The notes beneath the pieces are model-generated. The model did not search any database. It saw only the letters and a program-made list of their open reading frames with translations, and was not told where the DNA came from. A stretch of DNA of 64,000 bases from Pseudoalteromonas sp. UG3-2 (GTDB taxonomy: Bacteria; Pseudomonadota; Gammaproteobacteria; Enterobacterales; Alteromonadaceae), in the NCBI RefSeq assembly GCF_037120705.1, contig NZ_JAWLJU010000002.1, forward strand, positions 2,046,001 to 2,110,000, written 5' to 3'. Of the stretch, positions 1 to 8,190 are shown piece after piece. A program made the translations under genes and the position numbers. Within the stretch, counting starts at the first letter, position 1. Every line of letters begins with the position of its first letter.

Positions 1-77
1 AAAGGTATATCCAAAACCTGTGGACGTTTACCAAAATCCTTACGGATGCGTTTCTTTTCAGAATAAGAGTAAGCCAT
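1..77 (-). CDS. rpoB: RNA polymerase subunit beta (5' end only)
   Basis: The first 25 codons read [20 protein letters not shown] and onward, the typical amino terminus of the beta subunit of RNA polymerase. The gene runs off the left edge, so nothing can be said about the catalytic regions. The ATG at 77 is preceded by GAGGAA at a good ribosome-binding distance. It follows rplL by about 350 bases, with an attenuator-like hairpin in between, which is the usual rplL-rpoB arrangement. Confidence 0.97.
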   Translation of the reverse strand, partial: MAYSYSEKKRIRKDFGKRPQVLDIP

Positions 78-356
78 GGGGTTCCTCAGCTTGCTGATCT
101 TTGACCCAACCTGTCCAAAATTGAACAGACTTCACTGGCATCTAAGCCATGATAACAACATCTAAATTGTCGCACCTAGATGATTCGTTGCGATTTATTT
201 AACGGCAAATGCCATTCAATACAGCACGGTAACGTAATCAAATCGGTGTACTTCAAATGCCATCGCGATTTTCAACAAAAATGCATAACTTATTGAAAAT
301 TACGGTGAAATTCGAAGCTTTTTGCGCGATAGGAATACATCGCTCTATAGCGCAAA

Positions 357-386
357 AGGGCCGGTGATTAAATAATCACCAGCCCT
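357..386 (-). terminator. rplL-rpoB intergenic attenuator hairpin
   Basis: On the minus strand an 11-12 bp stem (AGGGCTGGTGATT paired with AATCACCGGCCCT, one mismatch) with a short AT loop is followed by TTTT, 40 bases past the rplL stop. In E. coli a partial terminator between rplL and rpoB lets only part of the ribosomal-protein transcripts continue into rpoBC. The rest of the 78-425 gap shows no gene. Confidence 0.75.
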
Positions 387-425
387 TGCCTGATTTCTCA
401 GGCAGCGAACCTAGCAACAGCTAGA

Positions 426-788
426 TTACTTGATCTCAACTTCAGCACCAGCTTCTTCAAGATCTTTCTTAAGTGCTTCAGCTTCTTCCTTAGATACAGC
501 TTCTTTGATAGGAGCTGGAGCAGACTCTACTAGAGCCTTAGCTTCTTTAAGGCCTAGACCTGTTGCGCCACGTACTGCTTTGATAGCAGCAACTTTGTTA
601 CCGCCAGCGCCAGCTAGGATAACGTCGAACTCAGTCTTTTCTTCAGCAGCTTCAGCAGGACCAGCAGCAACAACAGCAGCAGCTGCAGTTACGCCGAACT
701 TCTCTTCCATTGCTTCAACTAGTTCAACAACTTCCATTACTGACATTTCAGCAATTGCGTCAAGGATTTGGTCTTTAGTTACAGACAT
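426..788 (-). CDS. rplL: 50S ribosomal protein L7/L12
   Basis: This 120-residue acidic protein is the multi-copy stalk protein that recruits translation factors to the ribosome. The N-terminal dimerisation part (about 1-35) is followed by an Ala-rich hinge (about 36-52) and the conserved C-terminal factor-binding domain with [15 protein letters not shown] and [12 protein letters not shown]. Length matches the family. It follows rplJ by 71 bases and is presumably co-transcribed and co-regulated with it through the L10 leader upstream of rplJ. Confidence 0.98.
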   Translation of the reverse strand: MSVTKDQILDAIAEMSVMEVVELVEAMEEKFGVTAAAAVVAAGPAEAAEEKTEFDVILAGAGGNKVAAIKAVRGATGLGLKEAKALVESAPAPIKEAVSKEEAEALKKDLEEAGAEVEIK

Positions 789-859
789 TGCAAATTTCCT
801 AATTATTTACGAACCCATGTGGTTCAAAAAAATTTAATGATGAAAGCAGAGGTGCTTGA

Positions 860-1354
860 TTAAGCAGCTTGCTCAGCTTTCTGTGCGCGTACCGCTTCAA
901 TTGTTTTACACAATTTGCCAGCAGACGCTTCTTTCATAGCGCTCATTAAGCGTGCAACAGCTTCGTCGTAAGTAGGTAGCTTAGCAAGCATATCTACATC
1001 AACGATATTGCCTTCGTATGCAGCCGTCTTAAGTTCGAATGCTTCGTTCTTTTTCGCGAAATCAGCAAAGATACGCGCTGCAGCACCTGGGTGCTCAGAA
1101 GAGAACGCAATAAGGCTTGGGCCTTTAAGCGATTCGTTAAGACACTCATAATCAGTACCTTCGATAGCGCGACGAGCTAGAGTGTTACGAACAACTTTCA
1201 TCCATACACCAGACTCACGAGCTTCTTTACGAAGGGCTGTGATAGCGTCAACTGTTACACCACGAGAATCTGCAACTACTGCAGATAGAGCACCTGTGGC
1301 AGCTTCGTTGACTTCAGCAACAATTGCCTTTTTGTCTTGAAGGTTTAAAGCCAT
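860..1354 (-). CDS. rplJ: 50S ribosomal protein L10
   Basis: This 164-residue protein anchors the L7/L12 dimers to the ribosome. It starts [19 protein letters not shown], contains [18 protein letters not shown], and has the C-terminal helix ([14 protein letters not shown]) that binds L7/L12. The length is one residue from the E. coli protein. The ATG follows an AGGAGTAAC ribosome-binding site. A conserved L10-binding leader lies 115-175 bases upstream of the start, so the product is expected to repress its own operon. Confidence 0.98.
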   Translation of the reverse strand: MALNLQDKKAIVAEVNEAATGALSAVVADSRGVTVDAITALRKEARESGVWMKVVRNTLARRAIEGTDYECLNESLKGPSLIAFSSEHPGAAARIFADFAKKNEAFELKTAAYEGNIVDVDMLAKLPTYDEAVARLMSAMKEASAGKLCKTIEAVRAQKAEQAA

Positions 1355-1401
1355 GGGTGTTACTCCTGGTTTGTTGGGAAAAACTTCCCAGTTCTACTTT
1401 A

Positions 1402-1529
1402 CTCCACCAAGGTGGAGCTGCTTTTTACGGCGAGAACCAGAAGATTAGGAAAATCTAGCTGGGATCACACCGTCTACGTAGGCAATTAATTAAGCAAAAG
1501 CAAGCCTTTGCACCTACGGTCTTGGACGG
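1402..1529 (-). promoter_or_regulatory. Ribosomal protein L10 leader (autoregulatory mRNA element)
   Basis: In the 333-base gap before rplJ the minus strand carries CCGTCCAAGACCGTAGG paired with CCTACGTAGACGG (core 1470-1529). This is the conserved internal-loop structure bound by L10 or the L10-(L12)4 complex in proteobacteria. Nearer the gene, 1402-1417 is a perfect CTCCACC/GGTGGAG hairpin, also seen in this position in related leaders. The motif match is seen directly; repression of rplJL translation is known for the family. A promoter probably lies further upstream in the same gap, but I could not fix it. Confidence 0.88.
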
Positions 1530-1634
1530 AAACGCAATTTATCGATTGATTGTAGACTAAAAAGTCCAGCCACTTTCGAAATTATGCGCTTCAACCCGAA
1601 TTCTTTCTTTGTGAGAAAGTTAATTCTCTACAAA

Positions 1635-1668
1635 ATGGCGCAAAATTATAGTCTAATTTTTGCGCCAT
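1635..1668 (-). terminator. Hairpin after rplA
   Basis: About 20 bases past the rplA stop the minus strand has a GGCGCAAAA/TTTTGCGCC stem followed by ATTTTG. It probably terminates or attenuates the rplKA transcript before the rplJL unit. Confidence 0.65.
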
Positions 1669-1687
1669 GTAAACGCTAATCTCTAAA

Positions 1688-2392
1688 TTATACTACTTGA
1701 GTATTTAGAGTAGCTTGGTCTAGAGCAACACCAGCACCCATGGTAGTAGAGATGCTTACTTTCTTCACGAAAGTACCTTTTGCAGTAGAAGGCTTAGCCT
1801 TCTTAAGCGCGATGATTAGCGCTTCAAGGTTTTCTTGAAGTTGGTTAGCTTCGAAGTCTACTTTACCAATTGTAGTGTGGATGATGCCGTTTTTGTCGTT
1901 ACGGTAACGAACCTGACCCGCTTTAGCGTTCTTAACAGCTTCTGCAACGTTAGGTGTTACAGTGCCTGTTTTAGGGTTAGGCATAAGACCACGTGGACCT
2001 AGGATTTGACCTAGTTGACCAACAACGCGCATTGCATCTGGAGAAGCAACAACAACGTCAAAGTCCATCTCGCCTTTTTTAACTTGCTCAGCAAGGTCTT
2101 CCATACCAACTAAATCAGCACCAGCTTCTTTAGCAGCATCAGCGTTAGCACCTTGTGTAAATACCGCTACGCGAACTTCACGACCAGTACCGTGTGGTAG
2201 TACAGTTGCACCACGTACGTTTTGGTCTGATTTACGAGCATCGATACCTAGGTTTACAGCAACGTCAACACTTTCAACGAACTTAGCAGTAGCAAGTTCT
2301 TTAAGAAGAGCAACAGCTTCGTTGATTTCGTACTCTTTAGTGACATCCACTTTTTCGCGGATAGTACGCATACGCTTAGTTAATTTAGCCAT
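1688..2392 (-). CDS. rplA: 50S ribosomal protein L1
   Basis: This 234-residue protein, the same length as in E. coli, forms the L1 stalk that helps release deacylated tRNA. Recognisable blocks are [16 protein letters not shown] at the start, [14 protein letters not shown] in the middle and [15 protein letters not shown] in the RNA-binding part. It starts 6 bases after the rplK stop, so the two are translationally linked. In E. coli L1 represses this operon by binding the mRNA near the L11 start; the corresponding element was not identified here. Confidence 0.98.
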   Translation of the reverse strand: MAKLTKRMRTIREKVDVTKEYEINEAVALLKELATAKFVESVDVAVNLGIDARKSDQNVRGATVLPHGTGREVRVAVFTQGANADAAKEAGADLVGMEDLAEQVKKGEMDFDVVVASPDAMRVVGQLGQILGPRGLMPNPKTGTVTPNVAEAVKNAKAGQVRYRNDKNGIIHTTIGKVDFEANQLQENLEALIIALKKAKPSTAKGTFVKKVSISTTMGAGVALDQATLNTQVV

Positions 2393-2398
2393 TCTCTA

Positions 2399-2827
2399 TT
2401 ACCCCTCTACGTTCAAGCCCATTGCACGTGCAGAACCTGCAATCGTGCGTACAGCTGCGTCCATATCAGCAGCAGTTAGATCTGGACGTTTAGTCTCAAC
2501 GATCTCTTCCAGTTGAGCACGTGTTACTGTACCAACTTTCTCAGTGTTAGGACGACCAGAACCAGACTTGATGCCTGCCGCCTTCTTAAGAAGGTAAGAA
2601 GCAGGTGGAGTCTTCATGTCGAAAGTGAATGAACGGTCATTGTAAACAGAAATGATTACAGGAACCGGTGCACCTTTCTCGATAGACTCTGTACGCGCGT
2701 TAAACGCTTTACAGAATTCCATGATGTTCACACCGTGTTGACCTAGTGCAGGACCTACTGGTGGACTAGGGTTAGCCATACCAGCAGCAACTTGTAGCTT
2801 GATTAGAGCTTCAACTTTTTTAGCCAT
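2399..2827 (-). CDS. rplK: 50S ribosomal protein L11
   Basis: This 142-residue protein binds the GTPase-associated region of 23S rRNA and is needed for RelA activation. It has the Pro-rich N-terminal segment [20 protein letters not shown], and the C-terminal RNA-binding domain ends [16 protein letters not shown]. Length and both ends match the family exactly. It is the first gene after the nusG terminator, so its promoter should lie in 2828-2936, but I see no convincing hexamer pair there. Confidence 0.98.
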   Translation of the reverse strand: MAKKVEALIKLQVAAGMANPSPPVGPALGQHGVNIMEFCKAFNARTESIEKGAPVPVIISVYNDRSFTFDMKTPPASYLLKKAAGIKSGSGRPNTEKVGTVTRAQLEEIVETKRPDLTAADMDAAVRTIAGSARAMGLNVEG

Positions 2828-2936
2828 GATAATACCTCAATTGTGGGTCTTTGCCTCGTGCGCGCGAGGACGCGTACTCAAACGGCTTCCCAGTTAATAA
2901 TTCAGTCTTTTTGCCGCACGTTTTAGCGAGCAACAA

Positions 2937-2971
2937 AAAGGCCGCTGATTATAGATTAATCAGCGGCCTTT
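2937..2971 (-). terminator. Terminator after nusG
   Basis: A perfect 14 bp stem (AAAGGCCGCTGATT with AATCAGCGGCCTTT) is followed on the minus strand by TTTTT. It lies 22 bases past the nusG stop and ends the tRNA-Trp/secE/nusG unit. Confidence 0.9.
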
Positions 2972-2993
2972 GACAACTTTTTCAAGTTAAAAT

Positions 2994-3551
2994 TTATTTA
3001 TCTTGCTCAACTTGGCCAAATTCTAAATCGACCGGCGTAGAACGACCAAAAATAAGTACTGACACTTTTAAGCGGCTCTTTTCGTAGTCTACTTCTTCCA
3101 CCACACCGTTAAAGTCAGCAAATGGACCGTCAGTTACGCGAACCACTTCACCAGGCTCGAATAGAGTGGCTGGTTTCGGTGCTTCAGCATTCTCTTCTAG
3201 ACGGTTAAGAATGCGATCTGCTTCTTTTTTGCTAATCGGAGCTGGGCGATCGGATGTACCACCAACAAACCCCATAACACGTGGCGTGCTGTTTACTAAG
3301 TGCCATGAAGCGTCGTTCATCACCATTTCCACCAGAACATAGCCTGGGAAGAACTTGCGCTCAGATTTACGCTTTTGACCAGCGCGCATCTCTACCACTT
3401 CTTCGGTTGGTACTAATACCTCACCAAAGTAGTCTTCCAAGCCTTCGATTTTGATGTGTTCAATAATTGTTTGAGCAACGCGTTTTTCGAAGCCTGAAAA
3501 CGCTTGAATCACGTACCAACGTAATTTCTTTTCTTTGTTCTCATCCGACAT
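2994..3551 (-). CDS. nusG: Transcription termination/antitermination factor NusG
   Basis: This 185-residue NusG binds the RNA polymerase clamp helices and couples to Rho or ribosomal S10. The NGN domain covers about residues 8-115 ([16 protein letters not shown], then [10 protein letters not shown]). A KOW domain lies at about 130-185 ([19 protein letters not shown]). It starts 4 bases after the secE stop, the universal secE-nusG pair. Confidence 0.98.
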   Translation of the reverse strand: MSDENKEKKLRWYVIQAFSGFEKRVAQTIIEHIKIEGLEDYFGEVLVPTEEVVEMRAGQKRKSERKFFPGYVLVEMVMNDASWHLVNSTPRVMGFVGGTSDRPAPISKKEADRILNRLEENAEAPKPATLFEPGEVVRVTDGPFADFNGVVEEVDYEKSRLKVSVLIFGRSTPVDLEFGQVEQDK

Positions 3552-3555
3552 GGGA

Positions 3556-3933
3556 TCAGATCTCCAATCCAGTTAAAAAGCCAACGGCACGGAATAAAAT
3601 GCCATCTAATCCCCATAGGATTAATGCCATGATAACGGTAGCAATAATCACGATAAACGTGGTGTGAGTTGCTTCCTGACGTGTTGGCCAAATGACCTTA
3701 CGTACTTCAATTCTTGCTTCTTTGGCAAAGGCGATAAAGGTGCGGCCTTTTTCCGTTGTTGCCAAAATGCCAAGTCCGGCAGCAATTGCTACCACGACGC
3801 CAATAGCGCGTACTAAAACAGATAAATCGGCATATAGGTAATTACCAACTACAGCACCAGTTAGAAGTGCAATAGCAACCAGCCACTTTACCGTGTCCAT
3901 CGAGCTTGACGAGTTTTCAACATTAGTGCTCAT
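3556..3933 (-). CDS. secE: Preprotein translocase subunit SecE
   Basis: SecE stabilises SecY in the inner-membrane translocon. The 125-residue form starts [19 protein letters not shown], like E. coli SecE, and has three predicted membrane segments. The last follows the conserved amphipathic part ([20 protein letters not shown]), the signature of the family. An upstream in-frame start at 3960 would add nine residues. I prefer 3933 because of the family N-terminus and an AAGG 11 bases upstream. Confidence 0.95.
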   Translation of the reverse strand: MSTNVENSSSSMDTVKWLVAIALLTGAVVGNYLYADLSVLVRAIGVVVAIAAGLGILATTEKGRTFIAFAKEARIEVRKVIWPTRQEATHTTFIVIIATVIMALILWGLDGILFRAVGFLTGLEI

Positions 3934-4065
3934 AATCAATTTTACCTTAAATACAGACACAACAACCCTGCATAAAACAGGGTAAATCCATTCAATCCAA
4001 ATTTACAAATAAGCGACTTACCTGATTTTGGTCACGTTATTTTAAATGTGGACTTGTTGTTGAAT

Positions 4066-4142
4066 TGGCAGGGGCGGCAGGACTCGAACCCGCAACCATC
4101 GGTTTTGGAGACCGCTGTTCTACCAATTGGAACTACGCCCCT
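4066..4142 (-). tRNA. tRNA-Trp (CCA anticodon)
   Basis: A 77-base cloverleaf can be folded. The acceptor arms AGGGGCG and CGCCCCT are followed by G and an encoded CCA. The anticodon loop contains CTCCAAA, giving anticodon CCA for tryptophan, and the T arm has GGTTCGAGTCC. It lies 132 bases before secE and is probably processed from the same transcript. The elongation factor gene tufB, which sits between tRNAs and secE in E. coli, is absent here. Confidence 0.97.
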
Positions 4143-4157
4143 GCAAAGTGGATGCCC

Positions 4158-4185
4158 ATTATACTGACGAAGCAAACGAAAACAA
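4158..4185 (-). promoter_or_regulatory. Promoter of the tRNA-Trp/secE/nusG unit
   Basis: On the minus strand TTGTTT (4185-4180) and a perfect TATAAT (4163-4158) are 16 bases apart. The discriminator right after the -10 is GGGCATCC, GC-rich as in stringently controlled stable-RNA promoters. Transcription would start near 4151, about ten bases before the mature tRNA. Confidence 0.75.
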
Positions 4186-4238
4186 GTGTAAAAGATATGC
4201 AAAGTGGCAATTAATCCCAACTTCTTGCTTAGGTGTTA

Positions 4239-4739
4239 CTAGAAAAGTCTCAGTAAGCCGCCTTTATAAAAGTCACACAGCACCCAGACTTGCTCAAAGG
4301 GGTGACAATCCGGTATTTCCCAAGTCGCTTTTAAGTTCTCAAAGTCGCTAAAATGATAGATGGGGCTGGCGTTGCGGATCAGCAACCAGACGCGTTCAGA
4401 ATCATAGCGTTTTTTTGCTTTTTGGTTGAGCAACCTCTGCAAACCGATGCACAAACGATCCTCACTGGCCGCCTGAGTCATTTTCGCCAGCTCAAGCTGA
4501 ATAGGCAGGGACAATGGCCGACCAAGGACCGCCATTGCTTCTTTTTCGCTGGCATAGAAGTGTGCCACTTCTATGTCTAACTGCTGCTTACCTTGATAAC
4601 AACTGACATCTGGCTTGTTGGGTTCGTTATGCCAAATGTGGCGCATGTGCACGCCAAATTGACTTTCATAACAGCGCAGAAACAGCTTCGCTGCTTCATG
4701 CTCTAGTTTTAACTTCTCAGCTTCACTATACCTTTGCAT
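4239..4739 (-). CDS. Conserved hypothetical protein, possible nuclease-like fold
   Basis: A 166-residue soluble protein of unknown function. The reading frame overlaps the end of deoC by 14 bases in the same direction, so the two are almost certainly translated from one mRNA. A central stretch (NKPDVSCYQG then LDIEVAHFYA, about residues 42-62) has the spacing of a PD-(D/E)xK core, but the final Lys is replaced, so this is only a suggestion. No signal peptide or membrane segment. The C-terminal part has WEIPDCHPFEQVWVLCDF, aromatic-rich and of unknown meaning. Confidence 0.7.
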   Translation of the reverse strand: MQRYSEAEKLKLEHEAAKLFLRCYESQFGVHMRHIWHNEPNKPDVSCYQGKQQLDIEVAHFYASEKEAMAVLGRPLSLPIQLELAKMTQAASEDRLCIGLQRLLNQKAKKRYDSERVWLLIRNASPIYHFSDFENLKATWEIPDCHPFEQVWVLCDFYKGGLLRLF

Positions 4740-5472
4740 TCACAACCGCGGTAATATCTTGCAGCAAACTCGAAGCACCAAAGCGGAAATTTGCTGGAGT
4801 TAACCACTGTGGCCCCATGATGTCGGCGGCAAGCTGTAAATAGGTTTGTGCCTGTGCCACTGATTTTACCCCACCGGACGCCTTAAAGCCCACCGGTTTA
4901 CCACTGGCTTTTATCGCCTTAAGCATCGCGCTTGCGGCCTCTGGTGTGGCGTTGGTGGCGACTTTACCGGTGCTGGTTTTAACAAAGTCTGCGCCGGCAA
5001 CAATAGCCAAAGTGGTCGCTTCTTCAATGGTTTTGCTCTTCTCCAGCACTCCGCTTTCGATAATTACTTTAAGCTTAGCGCGACCGTTACAGCAGGCCTT
5101 ACTCGAATGCACATACTGCCATGGCGTATCTGGGTCGCCGGCAATAAACTGCTGATAGGGCAACACTAAATCAATTTCATCCGCACCTGCTGCAATGGCT
5201 TGCTCCGTGTGCGCTAAAACTTGTGCTAAAGGCTCGGCTCCAGAGGGGAAGTTGGTCACTGTCGCCACTTTAATCGCTGACCAGCCTTTTTGTTGCAACT
5301 GCGCTTTTACTAGGCCCACAAACTGTGGGTAGACGCAAATTGCCGCAGGCAGTCCAACCTCAGGGTCAATGCTGTCTATTAATGCGGTGATGCTGTGTTC
5401 ATCATCATTGTCGTTCAGCGATGTCAGATCCATCAAACTTAATGCCAGCTTGGCGTCTGCAACTAAAGTCAT
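4726..5472 (-). CDS. deoC: Deoxyribose-phosphate aldolase
   Basis: A class I aldolase that splits 2-deoxyribose-5-phosphate into acetaldehyde and glyceraldehyde-3-phosphate in deoxynucleoside breakdown. At 248 residues it is close to E. coli DeoC. The Schiff-base lysine is in ADFVKTSTGK (K165), the proton-relay residues are D101 in DEIDLVLPYQ and K197 in VGFKASGGVK. It is not next to deoA, deoB or deoD, and instead is followed by an overlapping unknown gene. Confidence 0.96.
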   Translation of the reverse strand: MTLVADAKLALSLMDLTSLNDNDDEHSITALIDSIDPEVGLPAAICVYPQFVGLVKAQLQQKGWSAIKVATVTNFPSGAEPLAQVLAHTEQAIAAGADEIDLVLPYQQFIAGDPDTPWQYVHSSKACCNGRAKLKVIIESGVLEKSKTIEEATTLAIVAGADFVKTSTGKVATNATPEAASAMLKAIKASGKPVGFKASGGVKSVAQAQTYLQLAADIMGPQWLTPANFRFGASSLLQDITAVVNAKV

Positions 5473-5698
5473 TCATTGTGTTCCTTTTACCATGGCTACA
5501 GCCCTCAGTTAAAATCATCGCAGCAGCAAGCAATAGGACAATTGTCCGCAATTAGGGTTACTTGCGACTGTTTTGCACTCATCGCTTCAGTTTAGCGGAT
5601 TTGCATACCTCATAACCAAAGACTATATCAAGCTTTGGTGACATTGCTAGTCACTAAGCTACTGTGTAGCCTCAAAAAGCAACACGCCCGCCGTTAAT

Positions 5699-5713
5699 AT
5701 AACTTTTAGTTAT
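5699..5713. promoter_or_regulatory. LysR-type palindrome upstream of cysG (candidate CysB site)
   Basis: ATAAC-N5-GTTAT is a perfect dyad of the T-N11-A type bound by LysR regulators. It lies about 115 bases before the cysG start in the 356-base deoC-cysG gap. CysB is the LysR activator of cys genes, so it is the natural candidate, but the assignment is inference. No further gene was seen in 5473-5828. Confidence 0.4.
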
Positions 5714-5828
5714 AAAAGTTCGGTTTTAATTATTTTTTTAAACTCATGCTCCTCTATATGCTGCAGCAATAACGTTTCGGTCAGTGTTACCGATATTAAT
5801 ATAAGAGCGTAATGCGTGAGAGGTCACT

Positions 5829-7250
5829 GTGCAGTATTTGCCAATTTTTACCCGCTTAAAAAATAAACCCGTGTTGGTTGTCGGTGGTGGAGATGTTGCA
5901 CTGCGTAAGTGTCGTGCCTTTTTAAAAGCCGAGGCCAATGTCACCTTAGTAGCGCCCGATTTTTGCCAAGAACTGCAATCGATGGCCGAACAAGGTGAGG
6001 TTACTCTCCGTCAGCAAAAGTTTATCGACTCAGATCTTGATAACGTCATGCTGGTTATTGCCGCTACCGACAACGACGCAGTGAACGAACAGGTGGCTGC
6101 ACAGGCCGAAGCTCGTAACTTATTTGTAAATGTTGTCGATGACCAGCCCAAATGTGGTTTCATCTTTCCATCCATTGTCGACCGTAACCCCATCACTATT
6201 GCTATCTCTAGCGCGGGCACGGCTCCGGTATTGGCACGCAGATTACGAGAAAAACTGGAAACCTTAATCCCACAACATATTGGCCCGCTGGCACAACTGG
6301 TGGGCAGTTTTAGAGATAAAGTGAAAGCCCGTTTCAACCATTTTGCTGACCGCCGTCAGTTTTGGGAGTCAGTGTTTGATTCCAGCGTAGTCAGTGAGGT
6401 TCAGGCGGGTAATGATTCTCGAGCACAAGCTTTACTCAATGAGATGCTCTCAGCTCAGCCTGAACCTGAAGGAGAAGTGTACGTTGTCGGTGCAGGACCT
6501 GGCGACCCTGAACTCTTAACCTTAAAGGCACTGCAGTTGATGCAGCAAGCCGATGTTGTAGTTTATGATTATTTAGTTTCAGATGAAATTTTAGAATTGG
6601 TGCGCCGCGATGCCGACCTAGTTTGTGTGGGTAAAAAAGCAGGCCACCACAGTGTCAAGCAAGAACAAACCAATCAGATGTTGGTTGAGTTTGCTAAGCA
6701 GGGTAAAAAAGTCTGTCGCATTAAAGGCGGCGACCCGTTTATTTATGGCCGCGGTGGCGAAGAAGTGCAAGTATTAGCCGCTCATGGCGTGAAATATCAA
6801 ATTGTGCCAGGGATCACGGCAGCTGCTGGGTGCAGTGCTTATGCCGGTATTCCACTAACGCACCGCGATCATGCTCAAGCAATTCAATTTGTTACCGGGC
6901 ATTGCAAAAAAGAAGGCCAAGAGTTGGATTGGGCCAGCTTAGCGAAACCCAACCAAACTCTAGCGATTTATATGGGCGTAATAAAGTCGCCACATATTCA
7001 GCAGCAGCTGATCACCCATGGCCGCGCTGCAACGACTCCGGTGGCGATTGTGGAAAATGGCACCCGAAAATCACAACGCGTGATCACCACCCAGCTTGAG
7101 CAGTTGGCAGAGACCATCACTGAGCATCAGGTACAGTCTCCAGCGCTACTTATTATTGGTGAAGTGGCGTCATTGCACGCAGAACTGGCTTGGTTCAATA
7201 AGGAACAGCAAGTGAGTAGCTTTGCACAACCACTGACGCAAGTCGCATAG
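5829..7250 (+). CDS. cysG: Siroheme synthase (trifunctional CysG)
   Basis: CysG turns uroporphyrinogen III into siroheme, the cofactor of sulfite reductase. The 473-residue protein has the full fusion. Residues 1 to about 210 form the precorrin-2 dehydrogenase/ferrochelatase part (VLVVGGGDVALRKC near residue 16). From about 217 comes the uroporphyrinogen III C-methyltransferase part (VVGAGPGDPELLTLKAL, KGGDPFIYGRGGEE, VPGITAAAGCSAYAGIPLTH). The start is GTG with GAGAGG five bases upstream. It is the first gene of the cysGDN-transporter-CQ operon, which makes sense because CysI in the same window needs siroheme. Confidence 0.97.
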   Translation: MQYLPIFTRLKNKPVLVVGGGDVALRKCRAFLKAEANVTLVAPDFCQELQSMAEQGEVTLRQQKFIDSDLDNVMLVIAATDNDAVNEQVAAQAEARNLFVNVVDDQPKCGFIFPSIVDRNPITIAISSAGTAPVLARRLREKLETLIPQHIGPLAQLVGSFRDKVKARFNHFADRRQFWESVFDSSVVSEVQAGNDSRAQALLNEMLSAQPEPEGEVYVVGAGPGDPELLTLKALQLMQQADVVVYDYLVSDEILELVRRDADLVCVGKKAGHHSVKQEQTNQMLVEFAKQGKKVCRIKGGDPFIYGRGGEEVQVLAAHGVKYQIVPGITAAAGCSAYAGIPLTHRDHAQAIQFVTGHCKKEGQELDWASLAKPNQTLAIYMGVIKSPHIQQQLITHGRAATTPVAIVENGTRKSQRVITTQLEQLAETITEHQVQSPALLIIGEVASLHAELAWFNKEQQVSSFAQPLTQVA

Positions 7251-7290
7251 CTTTGGACAAGATAGTTAATTTTATTAGTAGGACATAAAC

Positions 7291-8190
7291 ATGGCTTTAA
7301 CTCACCTCCAGCAATTAGAAGCGGAGAGTATCAAGATCATTCGCGAGGTTGCCGCAGAATTCGAAAACCCGGTGATGTTGTACTCGATTGGTAAAGACTC
7401 ATCGGTTTTACTGCATTTGGCGCGTAAAGCATTTTACCCTGCCAAAATTCCATTTCCTTTGCTGCATGTCGATACCGACTGGAAGTTTCGTGAAATGATA
7501 GAGTTTCGCGACCGTTTAGCAAAAGAGTACAACTTTGAGCTTATCGTACATAAAAACCCTGAGGGGTTGGCGATGGGCGTTGGCCCCTTTACTCATGGCT
7601 CAGCCACTCACACTGACATCATGAAAACTCAAAGCCTTAAACAAGCGTTAGACAAGTACGGATTTGACGCCGCATTTGGCGGTGCTCGTCGTGACGAGGA
7701 AAAGTCGCGAGCAAAAGAGCGGGTCTACTCGTTCCGCGACAAACACCATCGCTGGGATCCGAAAAACCAGCGTCCAGAGCTGTGGAACAACTACAACGGT
7801 CAAATTAATGCCGGTGAAAGCATTCGCGTTTTCCCATTATCAAACTGGACCGAATTAGATATCTGGCAATACATTTACCAAGAGAACATCGAAATTGTGC
7901 CTTTGTATTTGTCGAAACCACGCCCTGTAGTAGAGCGAAACGGTACTCTGATCATGGTAGATGACGACCGCATGCCTCTGCATGAAGGTGAAGTGCCAGA
8001 AATGAAGTCGGTGCGCTTTAGAACGCTAGGCTGCTACCCGCTTACCGGCGCCGTCGAGTCAGAAGCGGATAGTCTCACTGGGATTATCGAAGAAATGTTA
8101 TTGTCCACGTCATCAGAGCGTGAAGGCCGAGTTATCGACCATGATTCAGCAGGGTCCATGGAGAAGAAAAAACGTGAGGGGTATTTCTAA
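7291..8190 (+). CDS. cysD: Sulfate adenylyltransferase subunit 2
   Basis: CysD forms adenosine 5'-phosphosulfate from ATP and sulfate, driven by GTP hydrolysis in CysN. It is a PP-loop protein of 299 residues. The loop is [12 protein letters not shown] (about 31-42), followed by [11 protein letters not shown] and the C-terminal [16 protein letters not shown], all typical. The start follows TAGGAC. Its stop overlaps the cysN start by one base (TAATG), indicating translational coupling. Confidence 0.98.
   Translation: MALTHLQQLEAESIKIIREVAAEFENPVMLYSIGKDSSVLLHLARKAFYPAKIPFPLLHVDTDWKFREMIEFRDRLAKEYNFELIVHKNPEGLAMGVGPFTHGSATHTDIMKTQSLKQALDKYGFDAAFGGARRDEEKSRAKERVYSFRDKHHRWDPKNQRPELWNNYNGQINAGESIRVFPLSNWTELDIWQYIYQENIEIVPLYLSKPRPVVERNGTLIMVDDDRMPLHEGEVPEMKSVRFRTLGCYPLTGAVESEADSLTGIIEEMLLSTSSEREGRVIDHDSAGSMEKKKREGYF

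Noticed and set aside
430..837. Long plus-strand frame opposite rplL
   Set aside because: Shadow of the Ala/Glu-rich rplL codons; no start context or homology pattern.
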